Of a stretch of 8,869 nucleotides of DNA, positions 1 through 7,228 are shown piece after piece. Both the position numbers and the translations under genes were made by a program. How positions within the stretch are numbered: position 1 is the first letter of the stretch; each line of letters begins with the position of its first letter. The stretch comes from Flavobacteriales bacterium (lineage in GTDB: Bacteria; Bacteroidota; Bacteroidia; Flavobacteriales_E; Vicingaceae), in contig JAESUI010000058.1 of NCBI GenBank assembly GCA_016763135.1, forward strand, positions 1 to 8,869. Reading direction: 5' to 3'. The notes beneath the pieces were generated by a model. It ran no database searches and was not told the DNA's origin. It saw nothing but the letters and a program-made list of their open reading frames with translations.

Positions 1-753
1 ATTTTATTGTATGCGTTAAATCCTTTGGTAATTGTAGAGCTTTCTGGCAATTTACACTTTGAAGGAATGATGCTTTTATGCATTGTTGTTGGTGTGTATT
101 GGTTAATGGCAAATAAATGGGCTGGAGCAGCATTTTGGTGGGCAATGGCAATTAGTATAAAATTAATCCCAATATTATTTTTACCTGTTTTACTCAAACG
201 ATTGGGCATAGCAAAAAGTGTTTGGTTTTATATTATTACCACATTAGCTTTGGCTTTTACCTTCTTGCCTTTTCTCGATCACAAACTCATTGAGCATATT
301 TTTTCGAGCATTGATTTATACTTTAGAACCTTTGAATTTAATGCAAGTATTTATTATGTAATAAGGTGGTTAGGCTTTAAACAAGTTGGGTATAACATCA
401 TACAACAAGTTGGTCCAATACTGTCTATCGCAACATTTGTGTTGGTAATGGTAGTTTATTTTTACAAAAATAACTCTTGGCAAGATGTATTAAAGAAAAT
501 GTTTTTTGCCTATACCATTTACTTACTATTAGCAACAACAGTCCATCCTTGGTATGTAATTAACTTAGTATTACTTAGCGTTTTTGTAAGAAACTACCGC
601 TATGCTATTGTTTGGTCTATGTTAGTTGTGCTGAGTTACACAGCTTATATGAGTGATACCTACCAAGAAAACTATTTACTAATAGCCATTGAATACATTG
701 TTGTTATTGGATGGTTTGTTTTTGAGTTATTTCGAAGTAAAAGAGCTACTTAA
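1..753 (+). CDS. GT87/DUF2029-like polyprenyl-phosphate-dependent glycosyltransferase, C-terminal part (5' partial)
   Basis: This is the last 250 codons of a multi-pass inner-membrane protein. The frame is open to the left edge, so the real start lies outside the window; the TTG at 7 is not a credible start. About seven hydrophobic segments are visible (roughly residues 24-41, 43-65, 72-92, 133-156, 168-195, 200-216 and 225-242, counted from base 1). Near the left edge is an N-P-L-V-I-x-E-x-x-G-N-x-H motif (residues 7-19), typical of bacterial mannosyltransferase-like GT-C proteins. An H-P-W-Y motif at residues 182-185 lies in a late membrane segment, also usual for the family. Such enzymes transfer a hexose, often mannose, from a polyprenyl-phosphate sugar to an acceptor on the periplasmic face. 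Donor and acceptor cannot be read from the sequence. The gene ends with TAA and overlaps the convergent secreted-protein gene by 8 bp. Confidence 0.75.
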   Translation: MLLYALNPLVIVELSGNLHFEGMMLLCIVVGVYWLMANKWAGAAFWWAMAISIKLIPILFLPVLLKRLGIAKSVWFYIITTLALAFTFLPFLDHKLIEHIFSSIDLYFRTFEFNASIYYVIRWLGFKQVGYNIIQQVGPILSIATFVLVMVVYFYKNNSWQDVLKKMFFAYTIYLLLATTVHPWYVINLVLLSVFVRNYRYAIVWSMLVVLSYTAYMSDTYQENYLLIAIEYIVVIGWFVFELFRSKRAT

Positions 754-3700
754 GTAATGTAGTCGTTCCGTACATGGTTCCTTCAGTTCCTTGAATGTCC
801 ATATATTTTATTTTCCAAACATACACATCGTTTTTAGAAAGTGTTCCTTTATAAACTCCATCCCAACCAATCCGCATATCATCTGTGTGGAATAATTTTT
901 CTCCCCACCTATCAAAAATATACATGTCAAATTCTATGATGTCTTTACCATAAGCATAAAAAATATCGTTAACTCCATTTCCATCGGGAGAGAAAGAATT
1001 GGGAACATAAATAATTCCATCAAAAAATACTGTAATGGTATCATAACTAAAACATCCATTTGCACCTTGTACTGTTAAGTAATAAGTGGATGATTCTAAT
1101 GCTGTTACTACTGGGTTTAAACAATCTGTACAACTCAATCCTTCCGATGGACTCCACCAAAAAGTAATTCCATTTGTATTTGGTGTTAATGTAACTTGAG
1201 AACCCCATTGAGTAGAAATATCAGGGCCTATTTCAAGATATGGTGTTGCCAATGTATCTACAAAAACAGACATGGTAACTGTACACCCAGCAGCATCTGT
1301 TACATCCACATAAAAAGTTGTCGGCACATTAATTGTCGGACTAAAGCTACTATTGGTTGAGTGTGCTGAATTTCCTGACGAATACCATAAATAAGAATCG
1401 CCTCCAATAGCCCATAAATTTACAGTCTCTCCAGCACAAACTATTGTATCTGGAACTATATTCGCAACCACAACATGTACCTCTACCAAAACAGTATCAA
1501 AACCAGACCCACAACCATTAGTTACTTCAATAACATAATTAGTAGTTTGCGTAGGAAATGCCATTGTTGAAGAATCGTTAGGGCTCGTCAATGTACCCGT
1601 TGGAGTCCAGCTATAAGTTATTCCGCCTGAAGCATAAATTTCTACACTATCTCCTTCACAAATTTCATTAGGAACTGACCCTAAGGCTGTAGGAGGCAAA
1701 GTGTCCACAAAAACTGTCATTGAAGTATCCCAAACACAATTATTGGCATCGGTTACTGCCACATTATAGATTGTATGTTGCAATGGGGTTGCTATTGGTC
1801 CAGCGATATTCGGATTATTTAAAGTCCCAATTGGTGACCATGAATAACTTACTCCTCCAAATGCATTAATTTGAGCATTTTGACCTAAACAAATTCTAAT
1901 GTTTGAATCAATGTTTATGTTTTTCTCAAAGACTGTAATCAATATTTGAGCCGTATCAGTTCCGCAACTATCAGAAACAATAACTGTATATAATGTTGTA
2001 GTATCTGGAAAAACTGTTGGTGTATCAGTAGTACTATTCAAAATATTATAGTTTGGCTGCCAATCAAAGACCAACCCTCCTGTTACACTTAACTGAACAC
2101 TATCTCCTTTGCAAACATTAGTAGGCGCAATGTTAGCAACTGGCGGCAAATTAATGAACACATCAACATAAGCAGTATCTTGTTTTAAACAAGATGAAGA
2201 ATCTAAAGAAATTAACATTACCGTATATGTTCCTGCAGCACCATAAAAATGATAAGGCTCAAATAATGTTGAGGTATCTCCATCTCCAAAATTCCAATAA
2301 TATGATATCCCTCCATTACTTAAGTTTTGAAAATGAACAGTATCTCCAATACAGTGATAAGGTGTTGCATAAATATTTGCGTCTGCTGTAAGTATCGATA
2401 AATCAATTTTAAAAACACCTAGATTACAGTTAGAGCTATTATCTGTATTGGACCATGCACCTGGCGTTGTTGGAAAATCTGATGTTGCAGCGAGACATGA
2501 TGCACAAACGGCCTGATAAACAATCCCCTTTTTATCAAATCGACTCGTACCACCATCTACGTGGTCATCACTAGCATTCCCTCCAAAAAAAGTAGCAAAC
2601 ATCAATGATGTTGCATTTTCAGAAAACATGGTTAAATAATAATCACTACCGTCTGTAATGCTTTGAATTGCATTAGCAGTAATAGGTAGCCCATTTGTAG
2701 TACTAAAACTTGCAGAACTAAATGCAGAATTTACTGTTCCTCCCCATCCTGAAACCATGATGTAATTACACTCATTGACTAAAAATGCTGATAAAGCAAT
2801 ATCAATTTCTCCTGAACCTCTTCCAAATGTGGTAGAAAATACCGTTGCCGACAAATCTGGTGTAAGTTTGTGTAAAAATTGACCGCTGTTAGGAACACTA
2901 TAAACTCCTGCTGGAGTAATTGGATATGTTCCCGCAGTTTGCCCAACAACGTAAATATTATTTGCAGTATCGGATTGTACAAAAAAGGATTGGTCATAAT
3001 CTACCGTACCTAAAAAAGTACTTGCCATTATACTTGTTCCACTAGCATTAATTTTTGCCACCCACCCATCTGCTATTCCACTTCCAAAACTAGATTGAAC
3101 AGTACCAACTGTAGTAGGAAAATTGGGACTTGCTGTCCCTCCCGTTACTAATATATCTCCCAAAGTATTTAACTGAAGTGAATATGCAGCATCAGCGTTC
3201 GTTCCTCCCATGTATGTACTCCACGTTAATGTCCCTAAGTTTGGAGTTAATTTAAAAATACAAGCATCTTGTGAAGCTGATAGGGCTGGCTGAAATACCC
3301 CTGCAGTAGTAGGGAAATCAGTTGAATTTGTGGTACTTGCTACGTAAACATTATCATTGGCATCAACAAAGACCTCTCCTCTATAATCATCTGCATAATT
3401 ATATTTTAATTGAGGGGCTAAATTCAGTCCATCATTAGCTGTTCCTCCAATAAAAGTAGAGGCTTGTAATACCATGCCATTGCTACTAAGTTTAGCAACA
3501 AAAATATCATATGACCCATTATGGGTATTATCATAAGCGCCTCCTGTTACAGGAAAATTAACAGAACTTGTTGTTCCAAAAATTAACAACTCATCATTAC
3601 TATTTACAATTAAACTATGAGGAAAATCTTCGCTATTCCCCCCTAAATAAGTAGAATAAACTAACCCTGTTCCATTTGGTGTAAATTTAGAAATAGAGAT

Positions 3701-4588
3701 ATCTCTTGCCCCACCACCATAAACGGTTTGATATGCTCCTACTGTTAATGGGTATCCAACTCCAAAACTTATACCTCCTCCATATAAATTACCTGCATCA
3801 TTAAACGTAGATGTAAACCCAAAATTATCTACCGTAGAACCAGAATATGATGCAAAAATTAGAACTGGATCAATAATTAAAGGTAGGTTTTTCTTGTAGC
3901 CTCGTGGAAAAGCAAAAGACAACACGTTTCCTTTTAAAACAAACTTACACTTAACTTCTCTTTCATTTCCTCTAATGATTTGATACGCATAAGGCTTTTG
4001 TTCTACAACCTCATTTACCGAAGTCTTAATGTATAAATTTCCCTCTTTAAGATAAAGATTATCTACCCCTTTGTACTCCAATTTTATTTCTTTAGGATTA
4101 CCGCTAGGCAACACCGTAAAGTCATATTTCAAATAACTTTTTTGCATGTAAAATTTTAGCCCAATATTATTATAGAGGTTATGATAGCTAATCGTTTCAT
4201 ACTTTTTTACATTACTTGCCCATTTACTTTTATCATTACCAATAAAATAATTTTCATAATCTGGACGAGGGGTTTCAGCCGATAACTTTGATGTTGTTGA
4301 ATTCAAAAAATTAACCTGAAAAGCATGTAAATTAATAATTGAATCTTGGTGTGTAGGATTTTTTATAAACCCATGGTGAAGATCTCCTGAGCGAATAATA
4401 TCCTCCTCATTGTAAAATTGATAAATAAGTCTATTTTGCTCTAAATATAGATTCCCACCAGGAATTTTGGCTTTGTATTCAATATTATCATTCCATTGCC
4501 CTTTGTTCTCTTTAAATTCGAGCACAGCGTTTTGAGCAACACAATTAATGCCAACACAAATCAATAATATGTTTAATAAATTCTTCAA
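746..4588 (-). CDS. Large secreted SBBP/PKD/Ig-like repeat protein with gliding-motility-associated (T9SS type B) C-terminal domain
   Basis: The 1280-residue product is predicted to be exported by Sec and then moved to the cell surface or medium by the type IX secretion system. In order it has: a signal peptide (about 1-19, short basic start, hydrophobic core, ending C-V-A-Q); a DUF7948-like domain (about 24-240) opening with an N-K-G-Q-W motif; seven SBBP-type repeats (about 242-731); a PKD domain with W-N-F-G-D-G at 765-770; five Ig-like modules (about 815-1190); and a CHU_C domain (about 1191-1280) with V-P-N-S-F-S-P-D-G-N-G and D-R-W-G-E signatures. Its role is unknown; such proteins are thought to act in adhesion, surface layers or polymer binding. 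No enzymatic domain is visible. The start is a TTG at 4588: an in-frame TAA lies four codons upstream, and no Met codon occurs before the signal-peptide core ends. The gene is probably transcribed separately from scoB, with a 144-bp gap. Confidence 0.93.
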   Translation of the reverse strand: MKNLLNILLICVGINCVAQNAVLEFKENKGQWNDNIEYKAKIPGGNLYLEQNRLIYQFYNEEDIIRSGDLHHGFIKNPTHQDSIINLHAFQVNFLNSTTSKLSAETPRPDYENYFIGNDKSKWASNVKKYETISYHNLYNNIGLKFYMQKSYLKYDFTVLPSGNPKEIKLEYKGVDNLYLKEGNLYIKTSVNEVVEQKPYAYQIIRGNEREVKCKFVLKGNVLSFAFPRGYKKNLPLIIDPVLIFASYSGSTVDNFGFTSTFNDAGNLYGGGISFGVGYPLTVGAYQTVYGGGARDISISKFTPNGTGLVYSTYLGGNSEDFPHSLIVNSNDELLIFGTTSSVNFPVTGGAYDNTHNGSYDIFVAKLSSNGMVLQASTFIGGTANDGLNLAPQLKYNYADDYRGEVFVDANDNVYVASTTNSTDFPTTAGVFQPALSASQDACIFKLTPNLGTLTWSTYMGGTNADAAYSLQLNTLGDILVTGGTASPNFPTTVGTVQSSFGSGIADGWVAKINASGTSIMASTFLGTVDYDQSFFVQSDTANNIYVVGQTAGTYPITPAGVYSVPNSGQFLHKLTPDLSATVFSTTFGRGSGEIDIALSAFLVNECNYIMVSGWGGTVNSAFSSASFSTTNGLPITANAIQSITDGSDYYLTMFSENATSLMFATFFGGNASDDHVDGGTSRFDKKGIVYQAVCASCLAATSDFPTTPGAWSNTDNSSNCNLGVFKIDLSILTADANIYATPYHCIGDTVHFQNLSNGGISYYWNFGDGDTSTLFEPYHFYGAAGTYTVMLISLDSSSCLKQDTAYVDVFINLPPVANIAPTNVCKGDSVQLSVTGGLVFDWQPNYNILNSTTDTPTVFPDTTTLYTVIVSDSCGTDTAQILITVFEKNINIDSNIRICLGQNAQINAFGGVSYSWSPIGTLNNPNIAGPIATPLQHTIYNVAVTDANNCVWDTSMTVFVDTLPPTALGSVPNEICEGDSVEIYASGGITYSWTPTGTLTSPNDSSTMAFPTQTTNYVIEVTNGCGSGFDTVLVEVHVVVANIVPDTIVCAGETVNLWAIGGDSYLWYSSGNSAHSTNSSFSPTINVPTTFYVDVTDAAGCTVTMSVFVDTLATPYLEIGPDISTQWGSQVTLTPNTNGITFWWSPSEGLSCTDCLNPVVTALESSTYYLTVQGANGCFSYDTITVFFDGIIYVPNSFSPDGNGVNDIFYAYGKDIIEFDMYIFDRWGEKLFHTDDMRIGWDGVYKGTLSKNDVYVWKIKYMDIQGTEGTMYGTTTLLK
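749..1018 (-). other. CHU_C / T9SS type B sorting domain of the secreted protein
   Basis: The last 90 residues match the gliding-motility-associated C-terminal domain family (TIGR04131, CHU_C). Visible signatures are V-P-N-S-F-S-P-D-G-N-G-V-N-D near the start, then F-D-R-W-G-E-K-L-F, then G-W-D-G, then V-Y-V-W-K-I. In Bacteroidota this domain directs cargo through the type IX secretion system and, unlike the type A domain, is linked to PorP/SprF-like partners. No T9SS component gene is present in this window, so the secretion route rests on family knowledge. Confidence 0.9.
1019..2377 (-). repeat. PKD domain plus five tandem Ig-like modules with paired cysteines
   Basis: Residues about 738-1190 hold six beta-sandwich modules of about 75 residues. 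The first is a PKD domain with the W-N-F-G-D-G core. The next four share a pattern of C-x-G-[DEQ]-x-[VA] near the start, a central [YF]-x-W, and a final T-x-Y-x-V strand followed by a C. Cysteine pairs lie 49-54 residues apart in each of the first five modules: 746/800, 826/875, 900/951, 977/1026 and 1051/1102. The sixth has C1153, C1156 and C1179 instead. Modules three and four (about 889-1040) are especially alike, which suggests tandem duplication. Confidence 0.8.
2396..3865 (-). repeat. Seven SBBP-type beta-propeller-like repeats in the secreted protein
   Basis: Residues about 242-731 repeat a unit with a strand resembling S-T-[YF]-x-G-G, then a D-x-x-x-x-[VL] strand, then an aromatic-P-x-T turn, then a strand ending in x-[VI]-x-K-[LIF]. 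The conserved proline of the turn falls at residues 280, 346, 426, 491, 556, 635 and 706, so the spacings are 66, 80, 65, 65, 79 and 71. Strands like S-T-Y-L-G-G start near 245, 312, 377, 457, 523, 585 and 665. Seven copies suit a single seven-bladed propeller, but the fold is inferred, not seen. Confidence 0.8.
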
Positions 4589-4649
4589 TTCAGTCTTTTA
4601 GAACTTTACAAGATACTAATTTTTAAAAGCCTACCTTTTAAAGACTGAA
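4589..4649. promoter_or_regulatory. 10-bp perfect inverted repeat abutting the TTG start of the secreted-protein gene
   Basis: The arms are 4589-4598 (TTCAGTCTTT on the + strand) and 4640-4649 (AAAGACTGAA), perfectly complementary and 41 bp apart. The arm nearer the gene ends directly next to the TTG start codon at 4586-4588. If the transcript starts upstream of 4649, the pairing would place the initiation region at the foot of a stem. It could instead be a protein-binding dyad, or chance in AT-rich DNA. No function is shown by the sequence. Confidence 0.3.
4622..4642. promoter_or_regulatory. Short hairpin: 8-bp inverted repeat with 5-base loop
   Basis: Arms 4622-4629 (TTTAAAAG) and 4635-4642 (CTTTTAAA) are perfectly complementary around the loop CCTAC. 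The stem has only one G-C pair and no T-run follows on the minus strand, so it is a poor intrinsic terminator for the operon ending in scoB. It shares bases 4640-4642 with the longer inverted repeat, so the two structures could not both form in full. Confidence 0.25.
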
Positions 4650-4732
4650 AAATCGGCATATAGTTGCCTCTAAACCAACGGATTTGTATAAAAATGTTAA
4701 GATTATTTGGTTCCTAAAATGGTGTTTTGTGA

Positions 4733-5389
4733 CTAATCAATGCTCATTTCAGGTATTTCTCCCTCAATAACTAGTTCTCCAGCAGTTGCTGCTTTAATTT
4801 CTTCAACAGAAACTCCTGGGGCTCTTTCTAATAAATGAAATACTCCTCCTTTTACCTCAAGGGCAGCCAAATTAGTAATTATTTTAGTTACACACCCAAC
4901 ACCTGTTAGAGGTAAAGAACAGCTAGGTAAAAGCTTACTTTCTCCTTTTTTATTGGTGTGCATCATTGCTACAATAATGTTCTCAGCAGAAGCTACAAGG
5001 TCCATTGCACCACCCATTCCTTTCACCATTCTTCCTGGAATTTTCCAATTAGCAATATCTCCATTTTGAGCAACTTCCATAGCTCCCAAAACCGTTAATT
5101 GAACATGTTGCCCTCTAATCATAGCGAAGCTCATTGCAGAATCAAAAATTGAAGCTCCAGGCATTAACGTTACAGTCTGTTTTCCTGCATTTATTAAATC
5201 CGCATCCTCTTCTCCTTCAAAAGGAAAAGGTCCCATACCTAAAATTCCATTTTCAGATTGGAATTCTACTGTAATGCCTTCAGGAACAAAATTAGCAACC
5301 AAAGTTGGTATCCCAATTCCTAAATTAACATACCAACCATCTTTTAACTCTTGAGCAATTCTTTTTGCAATTCCTGTTTTGTCTAACAT
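4733..5389 (-). CDS. scoB: 3-oxoacid (succinyl-CoA:acetoacetate) CoA-transferase, subunit B
   Basis: The 218-residue product matches the beta subunit of class I CoA-transferases in length and motifs. With subunit A it would move CoA from succinyl-CoA to acetoacetate, or run in reverse, in the cytoplasm. This links ketone-body, branched-chain amino acid or short-chain acid metabolism to the TCA cycle. The S-E-N-G-I-L-G motif holds the catalytic glutamate (E46), which forms the glutamyl-CoA thioester intermediate. L-G-I-G-I-P (23-28), M-P-G-A-S (76-80) and G-M-G-G-A-M-D-L (124-131) are also present, so the subunit looks intact and active. The start is ATG. It lies only 6 bp after the glycosyltransferase gene and is the last gene of the apparent operon. 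Its partner scoA lies upstream, beyond that 1.8-kb gene. Exact acid specificity cannot be read from the sequence. Confidence 0.94.
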   Translation of the reverse strand: MLDKTGIAKRIAQELKDGWYVNLGIGIPTLVANFVPEGITVEFQSENGILGMGPFPFEGEEDADLINAGKQTVTLMPGASIFDSAMSFAMIRGQHVQLTVLGAMEVAQNGDIANWKIPGRMVKGMGGAMDLVASAENIIVAMMHTNKKGESKLLPSCSLPLTGVGCVTKIITNLAALEVKGGVFHLLERAPGVSVEEIKAATAGELVIEGEIPEMSID

Positions 5390-5395
5390 AATCTA

Positions 5396-7216
5396 CTATT
5401 CTAATATAATCTCTTCAAATTTAACTGTTCCTTGAGATACTTCAAATTCTTTTTTACCCCTATTCCATAAATACACCACTATTTTTTTTGTTTCTTGTGG
5501 AATATTATGAATTGGCATTTGATACTTGAAATCTCCATCCCATTCAGTTTTTGTCCAATCTAACGGAAAATAATCATAGTATAATTTTTTTCCAGATTCA
5601 TCAGACAATTCAATTACCAGCCTCACTTTTAATGGTTTCTCTGATGATTTAATATGGAAATTAAAAGTCAAAAGAACAGCCTTCTCTTTTAAAGAATCTG
5701 CTAAATTTTCATTTCTAAATAAATCAAAATACTCTTGATTTATACTCCCTTCAGAACTATTAAAAGGCGATATAAATAACTCTTTTTTAAGAGCAGGCTT
5801 CTTCCTCTTAATTAACGAATACTTAGTAATCTCATCATAATCAACAACATCATACTCTTTTCTAAAAATAGGACTTTCTGACGTATCAACAATTTGAAAA
5901 TCTCCAATTCTTCCAGGATAACCATATTCATAAAAATGGTTGAGTTCCCCTCCGTTTTTAAAATTATAATAGGCATAAACAAAGTGTCTCATGTGGTATC
6001 CTGCTACTAACGGTTTATAATTATTTTTTCTTCCATCTTCTAGTATGGTTGTAATATATCTTGGAGGTATTCGCTGTTCTATAAAGTCAATGTATGTTTG
6101 ATAAGTCAAGTTTATAAACCCAAAAGATCTTATAGGAATAAACAATAATAATAAGGAAGAATAAACCAATATTTTCTTAACTCGATTAACTGATGAAACT
6201 CCATTTATTGCAAAGCATACACTACCAAAAAAGAACGGTATTAAAAACATCACCGCTCTATTTTCTGGATAATTAACTCCCATTATTTGACTAGATAAAA
6301 TAATGGCAACAATGTTTCCCAACAACAAATAGCTATAAAAGTTATTGCTATTACTGAGTGTTTTTAACGAAAAGTTTTTATAGTTAAAAAGTGAAAATGC
6401 CAAGAGAGAGATTCCAAACAGTAACAATACAAATGCCGCAATAATAATGTTGTAATCAATATTAATACTCTTAATTAATGTAATCATTGTTACTTCCCAA
6501 AACCCATCTTGGCTTCCCATATAAAGAGCTCCTTTTTCTTTCAATTCAAGTAAATAAAGAACCGCTATTAAGAAAACCCCTGCTGTTACAGTATAAATCA
6601 AAAGGTGCTGATATCTGCTCTTTTTCTCCATCTCCCTAAAAGATAAAAGACTTACAACCAAAACATAAACAATAACGATAATAAAAGAATGCAGTAAGGC
6701 CAAATTTGCAGACAATGCCAGTGTTAACATTAAGAATAGCTTCCATAAGCTTTTTACATGTTTGGTTGAAACATAATCTAAAATGAAAAAGATTGCTCCA
6801 GCAAGAAAAGCAAGAGACATTCCATACCCTCTAGAATACCCTAAATGCTCAAGCAGGTAATGAGTAAAAAACATACAAACAATGTAAACCCATTTTAAAA
6901 TAAGAGATTGAAGTTTTTTAGAAATTAAATAATGGTAAAAAAAATAGATGGGTGCAATTAATAAATTGGGTAGTCGTAATGCTAATTCTGTATGTCCAAA
7001 AAAGTTATAGCTTACAAAAGTTAAAAACGTATTTAGTAAATGATTATTCGCACCAAGATCATTAGCGGGCAAATCAATAAGAGTACCTGAATGAATAAAA
7101 TGAAAAAATGTAGCAACTTCATCATGAGAAAAAGGGACCGTTACTGCTCTTATCCATATATAAACCCAACAGATTAAAAATAACAGTATAGCAATATTTC
7201 TCTCTATGTTTTTCAA
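5396..7216 (-). CDS. GT39-like (GT-C fold) membrane glycosyltransferase with C-terminal soluble domain
   Basis: The 606-residue product has about ten hydrophobic segments between residues 7 and 361 (including 7-24, 80-98, 130-148, 158-190, 204-223, 256-276, 293-313, 320-340 and 347-361). The first outside loop carries H31-D32-E33, the place of the acidic catalytic pair in GT-C enzymes. It is followed by N-N-H-L-L-N-T-F (57-64) and L-R-L-P-N-L-L (80-86), both typical of the ArnT/PMT-like GT39 group. Y-P-E-N-R (316-320) sits before a late membrane segment. Residues about 362-606 are hydrophilic; the last 130 are rich in predicted strands. It probably moves a sugar from a polyprenyl-phosphate donor to a periplasmic acceptor, neither of which is identified. 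The start is TTG at 7216: an in-frame TAA lies four codons upstream, and the next Met is too far in. It is unrelated in sequence to CoA metabolism, yet sits 12 bp after scoA and 6 bp before scoB. Confidence 0.75.
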   Translation of the reverse strand: MKNIERNIAILLFLICWVYIWIRAVTVPFSHDEVATFFHFIHSGTLIDLPANDLGANNHLLNTFLTFVSYNFFGHTELALRLPNLLIAPIYFFYHYLISKKLQSLILKWVYIVCMFFTHYLLEHLGYSRGYGMSLAFLAGAIFFILDYVSTKHVKSLWKLFLMLTLALSANLALLHSFIIVIVYVLVVSLLSFREMEKKSRYQHLLIYTVTAGVFLIAVLYLLELKEKGALYMGSQDGFWEVTMITLIKSINIDYNIIIAAFVLLLFGISLLAFSLFNYKNFSLKTLSNSNNFYSYLLLGNIVAIILSSQIMGVNYPENRAVMFLIPFFFGSVCFAINGVSSVNRVKKILVYSSLLLLFIPIRSFGFINLTYQTYIDFIEQRIPPRYITTILEDGRKNNYKPLVAGYHMRHFVYAYYNFKNGGELNHFYEYGYPGRIGDFQIVDTSESPIFRKEYDVVDYDEITKYSLIKRKKPALKKELFISPFNSSEGSINQEYFDLFRNENLADSLKEKAVLLTFNFHIKSSEKPLKVRLVIELSDESGKKLYYDYFPLDWTKTEWDGDFKYQMPIHNIPQETKKIVVYLWNRGKKEFEVSQGTVKFEEIILE

Positions 7217-7228
7217 TGAAAGTTTTTA

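Noticed and set aside
2194..2391. 65-codon open frame on the + strand
   Set aside because: It lies antisense inside the PKD-region coding sequence of the secreted protein, has no recognisable domain, and is explained by the strong opposite-strand gene.
2779..2997. 72-codon open frame on the minus strand in another phase
   Set aside because: It is an out-of-frame shadow within the SBBP repeat region; its composition does not resemble a folded protein.
4531..4588. Lipoprotein signal on the secreted protein
   Set aside because: A cysteine occurs at residue 16, but the preceding residues G-I-N do not fit a lipobox; a signal peptidase I site near A18/Q19 fits better.
4622..4642. Intrinsic terminator after scoB
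   Set aside because: The stem has only one G-C pair and is not followed by a T-run on the minus strand, so it does not meet the usual criteria.
4589..4732. A promoter for the secreted-protein gene
   Set aside because: I looked for the Bacteroidota pattern TTTG plus TAnnTTTG on the minus strand. Only a weak TATCTTG-like string near 4606-4616 was found, with no TTTG at a suitable distance, so I do not annotate one.
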